From contig JAHFUH010000070.1 of assembly GCA_023265215.1 (NCBI GenBank), positions 1 through 14,555 of the forward strand: a DNA stretch of 14,555 nt. The letters run 5' to 3'. The notes under the pieces were generated by a model. The model did no database searches. It saw only the letters and a list, made by a program, of their open reading frames with translations, and was not told the origin of the DNA. Source of the stretch: Acidobacteriota bacterium. Lineage in GTDB: Bacteria; Acidobacteriota; UBA6911. Positions 1-7,348 of this stretch are shown piece by piece; positions within the stretch are counted from its first letter, which is position 1; each line of letters begins with the position of its first letter. The position numbers and the translations under genes were made by a program.

Positions 1-417
1 GTCTCCCGGATCCAGAAACAAGTATCCGGCCATGGATAATCCATGGGTGAGGGCGGCGGTTGTCACCGGCAGACTGTAGGTTTTGCCTGCAAGCCCTGGA
101 TTTTTCACCGCCAATAATTTTCCCCATTCCTCGCGCAGCTTCTGCAGCCCGAAACTGGGAGCATAGAGGAAAGAATCCGAAGGGACATTAACCATGGCCT
201 CCAGGCATTCAAGCGCGAGCGCCGATCCGTCATCCTCAAACGCCGTGCCAATGGTTGCGTTTATCTTGGCGCCTTTAGCTTCCGCGCTCTGACCCAAAAT
301 TCCCTTGAAAGGAAAATAGATGGATTTGCCGCGTTCTGAAAGCATTTCGAGGATTTGAGGCGCGCCGGACTGGAGATCTTTGTTCAATCCTTCGGCAAGA
401 GTATTATAGGCACTCAT
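1..417 (-). CDS. Class I/II aminotransferase, PLP-dependent (5' part only)
   Basis: The first 139 codons are present; the gene runs off the left edge. I translated the minus strand from ATG at 417, which has a GGAGAG Shine-Dalgarno sequence about 6 bases upstream. The N-terminus (MSAYNTLAEGL) leads into the pattern of fold-type I aminotransferases of the aspartate/aromatic group: YAPSFGLQKLREEWG near residues 86-100, where substrate-independent PLP enzymes carry their Y-x-x-x-G-x-x-x-L-R segment, and HGLSMAGYLFLDPGD at 125-139, the start of the cofactor domain. The PLP-binding lysine lies outside the window. Such enzymes move amino groups between an amino acid and a 2-oxo acid in the cytoplasm. 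Substrate cannot be told from this part. It lies downstream of pckG on the same strand, with a palindromic repeat between, so co-transcription is possible. An oxaloacetate/aspartate link would fit the neighbours but is inference. Confidence 0.85.
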   Translation of the reverse strand, partial: MSAYNTLAEGLNKDLQSGAPQILEMLSERGKSIYFPFKGILGQSAEAKGAKINATIGTAFEDDGSALALECLEAMVNVPSDSFLYAPSFGLQKLREEWGKLLAVKNPGLAGKTYSLPVTTAALTHGLSMAGYLFLDPGD

Positions 418-472
418 TTTTTGCTCTCCATATTATTAACCTGGCTTATTTTGCCATAGTATTCTTCTCAAA

Positions 473-562
473 AAAACAAAACGCCACAGATTTCACGGAT
501 TTCACAGATATTAAATACATATTTTATCTGTGAAATTCGTGGAATCCGTAGCGTCTTGTTTT
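473..562. repeat. Long palindromic repeat downstream of pckG
   Basis: Arms of 38 bases (473-510 and 525-562) are inverted copies with five differences, all transitions, around a 14-base AT-rich loop. The left arm contains two GATTTCAC units. It lies between pckG and the aminotransferase gene, starting 14 bases after the TAA (577-579) that would end an extended pckG. Palindromes of this wording (CACAGATTTCAC type) are dispersed in many environmental bacterial genomes; that is recalled knowledge, not checked here. It could shield the 3' end of the pckG transcript or act as an intercistronic hairpin. Confidence 0.8.
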
Positions 563-576
563 CCAAGCCGCCGCAT

Positions 577-633
577 TTAGCCCAGGCGTTTGATCAAAGC
601 ATCGAGTTGTTCCTTCAGTTCCTTCGGGAGTCT
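577..633 (-). other. In-frame coding continuation of pckG beyond its TAG stop
   Basis: Directly after the TAG at 634-636 the same reading frame continues for 18 sense codons, RLPKELKEQLDALIKRLG, and ends at TAA (577-579). This is an amphipathic, charged helix of the kind that closes GTP-dependent PEP carboxykinases. With it the protein would be about 602 residues instead of 583, nearer the family's usual length. Either the TAG is a recent nonsense change or assembly error, or it is read through. TAG also serves as a plain stop in three other genes here (histidine kinase, receiver/ATP-grasp protein, zinc-ribbon protein), so general reassignment is unlikely. Confidence 0.65.
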
Positions 634-2385
634 CTAGCCAAACTTAGGATAGTGATTATTTCTGATATCTTCGAGCTCAGCCTTCCAGCCTTCCACATCA
701 ACCTCAAGCAGTTGTTTCATGTCCTCTTCAGACACACCCTGCGGCGGTTTGATTGCACCGATGGCGGGCATGAATCCAATCGGCGTTTCAACGGCTTCTC
801 CGACGCCATCGCACCGTTCGAAGATCCACTTGAGAACACGGCTGTTCTCGCCATAACCTGGCCACAGCCACTTGCCTTCCTTTGTTTTGCGAAACCAGTT
901 AACGTAAAAAACCTTTGGCTGAGAAGCCGGAGGAGTTCGCTCACCCATTTTGACCCAATGCGCGAAATAATCCCCCATGTGGTAGCCGCAGAAAGGAAGC
1001 ATGGCGAAAGGATCGCGGCGCACTGTACCAATTTTCAGGTCCAGAGCCGCCGCTGTAATTTCGGAACCTGCAATAGATCCCATAAACACGCCATGATTCC
1101 AGCTGAACGCCTGTGTCACCAGGGGAATCGTGGAAGGGCGGCGTCCTCCGAAGAGGAATGCATCAATGGGAACGCCCGCGGGATCTTCCCATTCGGGGGC
1201 TATGGACGGGCACTGCGCCGCAGGGGCTGTGAAACGGGAATTGGCATGGGCGGCAGGAGATTGCGATTTGTTGTTTTTGTCCTGAATCCAGGGTTTCCCC
1301 GTCCAGTCTATAAGTTTTCCGGGAGGATCATAGCCGATGCCTTCCCACCAGACATCGCTGTCCTCGGTCAGCGCAACATTCGTAAATATTGTATTTCTCT
1401 CGATGGAACGCATGGCATTGGGATTCGAATCTATCGAAGTTCCGGGCGCCACGCCGAAGAAGCCGGCTTCAGGATTAATTCCAAAAAGCCTGCCATCTTT
1501 GCCCGGTTTCATCCATGCAATGTCGTCGCCGATTGTCTCCACTTTCCACCCGGGAATGGTCGGAACCAACATGGCCAGATTTGTTTTGCCGCAAGCGGAT
1601 GGGAAAGCAGCCGCAATATGTTTGGATTTCCCTTCAGGGCTGGTGATTTTCAGGATGAGCATGTGCTCGGCCATCCAGTGTTCTTCCCTGGCTATCACAG
1701 AAGCAATTCGCAAAGCCAGGCACTTTTTGCCAAGAAGAGCATTCCCTCCGTAGCCGGAGCCATAGGACCAGATCGTTTTCTCTTCCGGGAAATGAGCAAT
1801 GTATTTTTTCTCCAGGGGAGCGCAAGGCCATTGACCCGCGTCATCCTGGCAGGAAAGCAAAGGCTTTCCGATCGAATGCAGGCAGGGAACGAATTCGCCT
1901 GATGCCCCAAGCACCTCCAAAACCCTGACGCCGACTCTTGTCATGATGTGCATATTGGTTACGACATATGGAGAATCGGTTATCTGGATTCCAATCTTGG
2001 CAATCGGAGAACCTACCGGGCCCATGGAGAATGGGATCACGTACATAGTCCGGCCTCTCATGCAGCCGGTGAAGAGCTTCCGCATCTCCTTTTTAAGCGC
2101 GACAGGGTCAACCCAGTTGTTCGTAGGTCCTGCATCATCCTTGGTCTTGGATGCAATGAACGTCCGGTTTTCAATACGGGCTACATCGGAGGGGTCGGAT
2201 CGGAACAGGAACGAGTTGGGGCGCTTTGCAAGCGGGGTGGCCATGCCGCCATCCACTGTGATCTTGATCAAAGCGTCATACTCAGCCTTTGAACCGTCGC
2301 ACCAGACAATGTGATCGGGCTGGGTCATCTTTGAAGCTTCGTCCACCCAGGCTAAAAGCCGGGGATTATTCGTTGGAGCGCTCAC
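634..2385 (-). CDS. pckG: Phosphoenolpyruvate carboxykinase (GTP)
   Basis: This enzyme converts oxaloacetate plus GTP to PEP, CO2 and GDP in the cytoplasm: the gluconeogenic exit from the TCA cycle, or CO2 fixation in the reverse direction. Motifs of the GTP class are clear: [15 protein letters not shown] (109-123), the kinase-1a loop [16 protein letters not shown] (258-273) with the hyper-reactive Cys of SACGKT, the kinase-2 metal site IGDDIAWM (285-292), [14 protein letters not shown] (410-423) and FYVNWFRK (493-500). The start is GTG at 2385, supported by AGAGGGA seven bases upstream. At 583 residues it is slightly short; it stops at a TAG after KFG while the frame goes on to encode the expected C-terminal helix (see 577-633). 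It diverges from gltA, so the two genes of the PEP-oxaloacetate-citrate branch share a 335-base control region. Its leader carries a promoter-like box and a terminator. Function is near certain; integrity of the C-terminus is not. Confidence 0.97.
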   Translation of the reverse strand: MSAPTNNPRLLAWVDEASKMTQPDHIVWCDGSKAEYDALIKITVDGGMATPLAKRPNSFLFRSDPSDVARIENRTFIASKTKDDAGPTNNWVDPVALKKEMRKLFTGCMRGRTMYVIPFSMGPVGSPIAKIGIQITDSPYVVTNMHIMTRVGVRVLEVLGASGEFVPCLHSIGKPLLSCQDDAGQWPCAPLEKKYIAHFPEEKTIWSYGSGYGGNALLGKKCLALRIASVIAREEHWMAEHMLILKITSPEGKSKHIAAAFPSACGKTNLAMLVPTIPGWKVETIGDDIAWMKPGKDGRLFGINPEAGFFGVAPGTSIDSNPNAMRSIERNTIFTNVALTEDSDVWWEGIGYDPPGKLIDWTGKPWIQDKNNKSQSPAAHANSRFTAPAAQCPSIAPEWEDPAGVPIDAFLFGGRRPSTIPLVTQAFSWNHGVFMGSIAGSEITAAALDLKIGTVRRDPFAMLPFCGYHMGDYFAHWVKMGERTPPASQPKVFYVNWFRKTKEGKWLWPGYGENSRVLKWIFERCDGVGEAVETPIGFMPAIGAIKPPQGVSEEDMKQLLEVDVEGWKAELEDIRNNHYPKFG

Positions 2386-2392
2386 TTGATAG

Positions 2393-2399
2393 TCCCTCT
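2393..2399 (-). promoter_or_regulatory. Ribosome binding site of pckG
   Basis: AGAGGGA on the minus strand, seven bases before the GTG at 2385. It decides for the GTG start, since no in-frame ATG lies nearby. It falls just after the stop codon of the small leader reading frame, so translation of the two could be coupled. Confidence 0.7.
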
Positions 2400-2401
2400 A
2401 T

Positions 2402-2491
2402 TTAGTGCTGGTGATAAAAAAATGCCGCACAACCAAAAGCTGTGCGGCCGACTTGCGAATTGGGGTCTTTCGGATTTTGCTGCAACATCAT
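2402..2491 (-). CDS. Possible 29-residue leader peptide of pckG
   Basis: The minus-strand frame starts at a double ATG (2491 and 2488) and ends with TAA 16 bases before the pckG start. It encodes MMLQQNPKDPNSQV followed by GRTAFGCAAFFYHQH. A weak AGAG sits 8 bases upstream. The frame runs right through the terminator hairpin at 2424-2448, so ribosomes translating it would open that hairpin. No codon run for one amino acid is present, unlike classical amino-acid attenuators. It may be chance: a 29-codon frame is short, and I recognise no family. It is listed because its position between promoter-like box, terminator and pckG is suggestive. Confidence 0.3.
   Translation of the reverse strand: MMLQQNPKDPNSQVGRTAFGCAAFFYHQH
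2416..2448 (-). terminator. Intrinsic terminator in the pckG leader, pointing toward pckG
   Basis: On the minus strand GCCGCACA pairs with TGTGCGGC (8 bp, 9-base loop), followed by A and seven T. This is a textbook rho-independent terminator. No minus-strand gene lies upstream of it before gltA, so it is either an attenuator in the pckG leader or the end of a small RNA of about 90 bases starting near 2508. Confidence 0.75.
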
Positions 2492-2514
2492 TTAAATTCT
2501 CTAATAAAAATGGC

Positions 2515-2543
2515 ATTATATCCCATTCCTGGAATGGATGAAA
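2515..2543 (-). promoter_or_regulatory. Sigma-70-like promoter for pckG or a leader RNA
   Basis: The minus strand has a perfect TATAAT (2520 to 2515) with a weak TTTCAT at 17-base spacing (2543 to 2538). Transcription would begin near 2508, giving a leader of about 120 bases before pckG that contains the small frame and the terminator. The -10 box is convincing; the -35 box is poor. Confidence 0.5.
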
Positions 2544-2548
2544 CAAAA

Positions 2549-2640
2549 GAAGCCAGAAGCCGAAATAGCTTTGAAGCTCTGCATTCGACAACGCCAATAC
2601 TCAGAATTAGTTTTTCTTCCGGCTTCCGGCTTCTGGTTTC
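2549..2640. repeat. Dispersed hairpin repeat, copy 1 (GAAGCCAGAAGCCGG family)
   Basis: Left arm GAAGCCAGAAGCCGAA (2549-2564) and right arm TTCCGGCTTCTGGTTTC (2624-2640) are inverted copies around a spacer of about 60 bases. The reverse complement of the right half, including the adjoining CTAATTCTGAGTATTG-like stretch, matches the copy at 9132-9197, so this is a dispersed element and not a chance palindrome. It lies in the pckG-gltA divergent region, upstream of both starts. Confidence 0.7.
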
Positions 2641-2720
2641 TTTATTAAATGCTCCTCTTCTCGGTTGTGCTAAGAATTGGTATCCTGTAAAGACTGTAAC
2701 GATGGAGGCATCGGACTGCA

Positions 2721-3998
2721 ATGGCCAGATTAGAGCTAGATGGAAAAACATACGAGTTGCCGGTGGTTGTTGGATCCGAGGGGGAGCGGGCGATCGACAT
2801 CTCTTCTCTTCGCAAGGATAGCGGATATATCACACTTGACGAGAGCTATGGAAACACAGGCTCATGCATCAGCAATATTACATTCATCGACGGTGAAAAG
2901 GGCATATTGCGCTACCGGGGCATCCCAATTGAAGAGCTCGCGGAAAAATCTTCGTTTGTCGAAGCTGCGTATCTGCTGATTTGGGGCAAGCTGCCGACAA
3001 CCGAGGAATTGAGCACCTTCTCGGCGCTTCTGACCAAACATGAGATGCTGCACGAGGATATGCGATTCCATTTCGAGGGATTTCCACCCAATGCCCATCC
3101 AATGGCAATTCTTTCATCCATGATCAACGCCACGGGTTGTTTTTATCCCCAGGTTCTCGGAGATGGACATGAGCAGTTTCTGATGCAGGCGGCACGACTC
3201 ATCTCACAGGTACGCACGATCGCAGCCTTCTCGTATCGCAAATCGCTGGGATTACCCAACATTTATCCGAAGCCGACTTACAAATATACGGCCAATCTCC
3301 TCCACATGATGTTCTCGGAGCCCTACCAGGATTTCGAGCTGTTGCCCGAAATTGTTCAGGCATTGGACCTGATATTCCTTCTGCATGCAGATCACGAGCA
3401 GAATTGTTCCACCGCCACTGTCCGGATAGTGGCTTCGAGCAAGGCTAATCTTTTTGCGAGCGCGGCCGCCGGAGTTTGTGCGCTTTGGGGGCCCCTGCAC
3501 GGAGGCGCGAACCAGGCTGTCCTGGAAATGCTCGAGCAAATACATCAGTCCGGTGACAACGGATCCAAGTTTATTGAACAGGCAAAAGTCAAAAATTCCG
3601 GGAAAAGGCTCATGGGATTCGGGCACCGCGTGTATAAGAACTATGATCCACGCGCCAGAATTATTAAGAAAAAATGCGATCAGCTGCTTGCAGCTCTCAG
3701 CAAGAAAGATCCTCTGCTGGACATTGCGAAAAGGCTCGAGGAAGCGGCGCTAAGCGATTCCTATTTCACGGAACGGAAGCTGTATCCGAACGTGGATTTT
3801 TATAGCGGCATCATCATGCGCGCCATCGGGATTCCGATCAATATGTTCACTGTAATGTTTGCAATAGGGCGCATGCCCGGCTGGATAGCCAACTTTAAGG
3901 AAATTCTTGAAAGCCTTGACGGGCATATCAGCCGTCCGCGGCAAATCTACAACGGGCCTCAGGATAATCATTACATCCCGATCGGAAAACGAAAATAA
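2721..3998 (+). CDS. gltA: Citrate synthase (hexameric type I family)
   Basis: This enzyme condenses oxaloacetate and acetyl-CoA to citrate, the entry step of the TCA cycle. Its 425 residues match the usual length of bacterial GltA. Catalytic and substrate sites are intact: LHADHEQN (His222, His225), GPLHGGAN (His260), [12 protein letters not shown] (301-312, His302), NVDFYSG (Asp359) and the C-terminal SRPRQIY (404-410). The N-terminal beta-rich region with [17 protein letters not shown] (58-74) is typical of the longer NADH-sensitive group, though sensitivity cannot be read from sequence. The ATG at 2721 has GGAGG twelve bases upstream, a somewhat long spacing. A plus-strand promoter near 2664-2692 (TTGTGC, 17 bases, TAAAGA) is possible but weak. 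It diverges from pckG and converges with mdh on a shared hairpin. Confidence 0.97.
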   Translation: MARLELDGKTYELPVVVGSEGERAIDISSLRKDSGYITLDESYGNTGSCISNITFIDGEKGILRYRGIPIEELAEKSSFVEAAYLLIWGKLPTTEELSTFSALLTKHEMLHEDMRFHFEGFPPNAHPMAILSSMINATGCFYPQVLGDGHEQFLMQAARLISQVRTIAAFSYRKSLGLPNIYPKPTYKYTANLLHMMFSEPYQDFELLPEIVQALDLIFLLHADHEQNCSTATVRIVASSKANLFASAAAGVCALWGPLHGGANQAVLEMLEQIHQSGDNGSKFIEQAKVKNSGKRLMGFGHRVYKNYDPRARIIKKKCDQLLAALSKKDPLLDIAKRLEEAALSDSYFTERKLYPNVDFYSGIIMRAIGIPINMFTVMFAIGRMPGWIANFKEILESLDGHISRPRQIYNGPQDNHYIPIGKRK

Positions 3999-4000
3999 GA

Positions 4001-4061
4001 TTTGGAGTACAGCATCCGGAGCGCGGGCATCTTACCGATGCTCCGGATGCCGTACTCCAAA
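4001..4061. terminator. Bidirectional terminator between gltA and mdh
   Basis: Arms of 22 bases (4001-4022 and 4040-4061) pair with a single mismatch around a 17-base loop. The arms begin and end in A/T runs (TTTGG and CCAAAAA), so the hairpin can stop transcripts from both sides. It starts 3 bases after the gltA stop and ends 7 bases before the mdh stop, as expected for convergent genes. Confidence 0.85.
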
Positions 4062-4067
4062 AATAGC

Positions 4068-5012
4068 TCAGTGGACCGCAAAAAACGACTTCAGCTCTTC
4101 CACCCCTTTTCTGACTGCATTGGCGCTTTCATGCAACAGCGCCAGTTCCTCTTTTTCAAGATCGAGCTCGACGATTCGTTCAACGCCGTTTTTGCCCAGA
4201 ATCACGGGCAGGCCGATAAATAGATTTTCGATCCCGTATTCTCCCCGGACGTAAACGGCGCAGGGGGCCAGCGTTTTTCGGTCCGTTATGACAGCCTCTA
4301 CCATTTCGGCAACAGAAGCCGCTGGAGCATAGTAGGCGGACCCGGTTTTAAGATAGGCCACTATTTCCGCACCCCCCTTACGCGTCCGGTCGACCATCCG
4401 GTCAATAATTGATTTTTCCAGCATCTGGGTAATCGGGATGCCCGCCACCGTGGTGAACCGCGGCAAAGGAACCATCTGGTCGCCATGCCCTCCCAACACC
4501 ATTGCGTGCACATCGGTGAGTGCGCATCCAAGTTCCTCGGCCACGAAATAGCGAAAGCGGGTCGCATCGAGGATGCCGGCCATTCCGATCACGCGCTGAA
4601 CGGCAAAGCCCGTGGTTCGAAACGCAACATGGCACATAACGTCGAGCGGATTGGAAACAACAATCACGGTTGAATTCGGAGCATATTTCGCAATGCTTTT
4701 TGAAGCTGATTTGACGATATCAGCATTCACCTTGAGCAAATCCATTCGATCCATTCCCGGTTTGCGAGGCAACCCTGCCGTAATAACCACCACATCACTG
4801 TCCTCTATTTCGGAAAATTGACAGGTTCCGCGAATCGAAACGTCATAGCGGCGCATAGGGCCTGCATGCAGAAAATCGAGTGCCTTGGCCTGTGTCAGAC
4901 CTTCAACCACATCCACCATTACTATATCTGCGATGACCTTCTCAGCAATATAATAAGCGGCCGTTGCCCCCACGTTGCCTGCGCCGATGATGCTGACTTT
5001 CCTTCTGGGCAT
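4068..5012 (-). CDS. mdh: Malate dehydrogenase, LDH-like type
   Basis: This enzyme oxidises malate to oxaloacetate with NAD+. The 314-residue protein belongs to the LDH-like malate dehydrogenases. It has the nucleotide loop GAGNVGA (10-16), Asp34 at the end of the second strand (VMVDVVEG) for the NAD ribose, substrate arginines Arg83 and Arg89 in LPRKPGMDR, Asn121 in SNPLD, Asp149 and Arg152 in GILDATR, and the proton-relay His176 in GGHGDQM. The Arg at the loop position indicates malate rather than lactate. The ATG at 5012 has a strong GGGAGG about 8 bases upstream. It is the second gene of a minus-strand pair, 24 bases after a paralogue, and ends at the terminator shared with gltA. Confidence 0.95.
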   Translation of the reverse strand: MPRRKVSIIGAGNVGATAAYYIAEKVIADIVMVDVVEGLTQAKALDFLHAGPMRRYDVSIRGTCQFSEIEDSDVVVITAGLPRKPGMDRMDLLKVNADIVKSASKSIAKYAPNSTVIVVSNPLDVMCHVAFRTTGFAVQRVIGMAGILDATRFRYFVAEELGCALTDVHAMVLGGHGDQMVPLPRFTTVAGIPITQMLEKSIIDRMVDRTRKGGAEIVAYLKTGSAYYAPAASVAEMVEAVITDRKTLAPCAVYVRGEYGIENLFIGLPVILGKNGVERIVELDLEKEELALLHESANAVRKGVEELKSFFAVH

Positions 5013-5036
5013 TTTGTTTTCCTCCCAATGGACAAC

Positions 5037-5960
5037 TTAACCGGAAACCCGCTTCAGCGAAGCGCGCAGGTCATCGGCCGCATTCTGAAATTCCTTCGTT
5101 TCTTCCGGGCTCATCTTTACGGTTATCACGTGGTCAACGCCCCTGGCCCCAATGCAGGCAGGCACGCTGACGGCAATGTCATCCAAGCCATATTCACCCT
5201 GAAGCCGGATGGATACAGGAAGAATGGACTTGGCATCCCGAGCTATAGCCTCGACCAATGCTGCTATCGCGGCGCTCGGTGCATAATACGATGTGGATCT
5301 TTGCGCCAGTTGAAGAATTGTGTCTCCCGCTTTTCTCACTTCGTCCGCAATGGAATCGAATTGCTCGGGTGTAAGCAGCTTTTGAGCCGGAATACCGGAA
5401 ACTCTCACAGTGTCCCGCACAATCACCATGCTGGGTCTGTGAGGCCCAATCACCATGCCGGACACTTCCCGGGACGAAACTCCAAGACGGTTGCTCACAA
5501 GGAAACGCAATCGGGTGGAACTCAGCAATCCCCCCACCCCAAGAACCCTCATCCGATCAAAACCCAGCAATCTCTGGACCAGCAGGGTTATCATATCCAC
5601 AGGTTCAACAACATTTATGACAACCGCATCGGGGGCGAGACGTTTGATGTCTTCACAGATTCGAGCTGTTTGCTGTGCATTATCCCTATAGAGTTCATCG
5701 CGGCTTTGGTCCGGAGCCCGTACGCGGCCGGCGGCGATGACAACGATGTCGCTGCCGCGAATTTCTTCAATATCGTTTTCGCCTCGGATCCCGGTATCGT
5801 AGCTGCGTATGGGGCCGGCTTCCGAGATGTCTAAAGCTTTTCCGATAGATAGGCCTTCTTTTACATCAACGAGCGTGACCGAGGCAGTGCGATTCTCCGC
5901 GATAAAAAATGCACTGTTTGCGCCTACGTTCCCGCTCCCGATAATTCCGACTTTTTTCAT
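5037..5960 (-). CDS. Malate/lactate dehydrogenase paralogue with altered active site
   Basis: The 307-residue protein is homologous along its whole length to the neighbouring malate dehydrogenase. I place the start at ATG 5960 (MKKVGIIGSGNVGA), with AAGGTGG four bases upstream; an in-frame ATG at 5990 adds ten unlikely residues and has no such site. Kept: the dinucleotide loop GSGNVGA, Asp32 (LVDVKEG), both loop arginines (Arg81, Arg87), Arg150 and His174. Lost: the catalytic Asp that pairs with the His is Ser147 (GLLSSTR in place of GILDATR), the conserved Asn is Glu119 (EPVD in place of NPLD), and the His loop reads GPHRPSM in place of GGHGDQM. It probably binds NAD, but ordinary malate oxidation is doubtful. 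It could act on another 2-hydroxy acid, or be a regulatory or structural partner of Mdh, with which it is co-transcribed. Confidence 0.9.
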   Translation of the reverse strand: MKKVGIIGSGNVGANSAFFIAENRTASVTLVDVKEGLSIGKALDISEAGPIRSYDTGIRGENDIEEIRGSDIVVIAAGRVRAPDQSRDELYRDNAQQTARICEDIKRLAPDAVVINVVEPVDMITLLVQRLLGFDRMRVLGVGGLLSSTRLRFLVSNRLGVSSREVSGMVIGPHRPSMVIVRDTVRVSGIPAQKLLTPEQFDSIADEVRKAGDTILQLAQRSTSYYAPSAAIAALVEAIARDAKSILPVSIRLQGEYGLDDIAVSVPACIGARGVDHVITVKMSPEETKEFQNAADDLRASLKRVSG

Positions 5961-6070
5961 GTCGCCACCTTCGAAAATGATCATTCCCATGGTCGAATAT
6001 TCTGGAGTGTGCCTTTTGCCGGGGAAAGTGCTGTTTGTTGTGGGGTCGCCATCTCAACCTCGCGAATAGA

Positions 6071-6099
6071 ATTTTAGTTAGTGCCGGCACAGGATACAA
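6071..6099 (-). promoter_or_regulatory. Likely promoter of the mdh pair
   Basis: On the minus strand TTGTAT (6099 to 6094), a 17-base spacer and TAAAAT (6076 to 6071) form a sigma-70-like promoter. It lies about 110 bases upstream of the first mdh paralogue and downstream of the histidine kinase. This suggests the pair is transcribed independently of the kinase gene. Confidence 0.45.
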
Positions 6100-6125
6100 G
6101 TCGAGATCGCAATTCAGGGCGTTGA

Positions 6126-6163
6126 CGTAATCGTTGTCGTGAACGTGCACGACAACGATTACG
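6126..6163. repeat. Perfect 16-bp hairpin downstream of the histidine kinase gene
   Basis: CGTAATCGTTGTCGTG (6126-6141) is followed by a 6-base loop and its exact inverse (6148-6163). It starts 17 bases after the kinase stop on the minus strand. There is no T-run on either side, so it is not a standard intrinsic terminator; it could stabilise the kinase mRNA end or be a dispersed palindromic element. The loop AACGTG and flanks contain further CGTG/CACG words. Confidence 0.7.
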
Positions 6164-6180
6164 AAATACGTCCACCGAAT

Positions 6181-7329
6181 CTAATTGGCGGGTAGCGTGA
6201 AGCAGAAGATACTCCCGGATTCCGGTGTCGACTCAACCCAGATTTCTCCGCCATGCTGCTCGACAATTTTTTTGCAGATCGAAAGCCCGACGCCGGTACC
6301 CGGATATTCTTTCTGGCCATGCAGCCGTTGAAAAATAAGGAATATCTTTTCGTAATATTCTTCTCCAATCCCGATCCCATTGTCGCGCACGGAGAAAAGC
6401 CAGAGACTTCCATCGCGGCGAAAGCTTATCTGAACTTCAGGCGATACTCCCTTTCGTTGAAATTTGATCGCATTCCCCAGGAGATTCTGGAAAAGCTGAG
6501 AGAGCTGGGTCGGATCGCCGTTGACTTTGGGAAGGTCCTCACGTCTTATGACCGCGCCGGATTCCTGGATGCGCCTCTGCAGGTTGGCAGTTGCCGAATC
6601 AAGGCATTTGTTCAGATCCACGGTTACCGGTCTTACGCTTTTGTGTTTCACCCTGCTGTATTCGAGCATATCGTTTATGAGCTGCGACATTCGGGTTGCC
6701 CCATTGACGGCATGGTCAATATAGGTTTTTGCTTTTTCATCCAGCTGTTCTTTGTTTCGTTGTTCCAGCAGCTGCAAAAACCCTGCTATCATCCGCAGCG
6801 GCTCCTGGAGATCGTGGCTGGCAACGTATGCAAACTGCTCCAGCTCTGCATTGGATCTCTTCAACTCCTCAGCCGATTTGCGAAGAGCTTCTTCGGCCTT
6901 TTTGCGTTCGCTGATATCGACAACCACGCCGAGAACAAAAAGCCCCGCGTCGATTTGGATCGGGGTTAGGCCGATTTCAACGGGAATTTCTGTTCCGTCT
7001 TTACGCAATCCATAGAGATCTCTGCCGACCCCCATCAACCGAGTGTTCGGATGAGCAAAAAAATCCGCCCTGTATCGTGGATGCTCTAAACGAGATCGCT
7101 CAGGGACGAGGATCTCAACGGATTGGCCCAGGAGTTCTTCGCGCGAATAGCCGAACAGGCGCTCAGTTTCCCGGTTTGCGAAGGCAATGGCGCCCGAGCC
7201 AGTAACGATGACAATCCCATTGGGAGCTGATTCGATTGCCGCCTCGAACATCTGTTCGAGTCCGTGCGGTGAAAGCTCAACTGCAGTGCGTAAATACTGA
7301 TCGCTTTTATGATTGGAATTCTGATTCAT
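6181..7329 (-). CDS. Soluble PAS-domain sensor histidine kinase
   Basis: This is a two-component sensor kinase of 382 residues from ATG 7329, which follows GGGTG; a TTG at 7344 would add five residues with no better site. A single PAS domain covers about residues 25-142, with FGYSREELLGQ and a C-terminal DISERKKAEEALRKSAEE coiled linker. The dimerisation domain carries the phospho-acceptor His172 in FAYVASHDLQEPLRM, the H-box form of phytochrome-like kinases. The ATPase domain shows the N-box NLLGNAIKF (282-290), G1 box DNGIGI (316-321), F-box FLIFQRLH (330-337) and G2 box GTGVGLSICKKI (344-355). There is no membrane segment or signal peptide, so it senses a cytoplasmic cue; no haem or flavin ligand can be assigned to the PAS fold. 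No response regulator lies next to it. The nearest receiver domains are in the ATP-grasp fusion at 9254, a possible but unproven partner. Confidence 0.93.
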   Translation of the reverse strand: MNQNSNHKSDQYLRTAVELSPHGLEQMFEAAIESAPNGIVIVTGSGAIAFANRETERLFGYSREELLGQSVEILVPERSRLEHPRYRADFFAHPNTRLMGVGRDLYGLRKDGTEIPVEIGLTPIQIDAGLFVLGVVVDISERKKAEEALRKSAEELKRSNAELEQFAYVASHDLQEPLRMIAGFLQLLEQRNKEQLDEKAKTYIDHAVNGATRMSQLINDMLEYSRVKHKSVRPVTVDLNKCLDSATANLQRRIQESGAVIRREDLPKVNGDPTQLSQLFQNLLGNAIKFQRKGVSPEVQISFRRDGSLWLFSVRDNGIGIGEEYYEKIFLIFQRLHGQKEYPGTGVGLSICKKIVEQHGGEIWVESTPESGSIFCFTLPAN

Positions 7330-7348
7330 TATCACCCGAGCCAATAAT

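Noticed and set aside
473..562. CRISPR-like array from the repeated GATTTCAC units
   Set aside because: The units are within one palindrome, with no regular spacers and no cas genes.
556..1902. Long plus-strand open frame of 448 codons opposite pckG
   Set aside because: It lies antisense over a clearly conserved PEP carboxykinase gene, has no recognisable motif and no ribosome binding site; its length comes from the codon use of pckG.
2664..2692. Possible gltA promoter TTGTGC, 17-base spacer, TAAAGA
   Set aside because: Both boxes match the consensus poorly; too weak to list as a feature.
4818..5834. Plus-strand open frame of 338 codons opposite the malate dehydrogenase pair
   Set aside because: It spans the junction of two well-supported minus-strand genes and encodes a composition-biased sequence without any domain.
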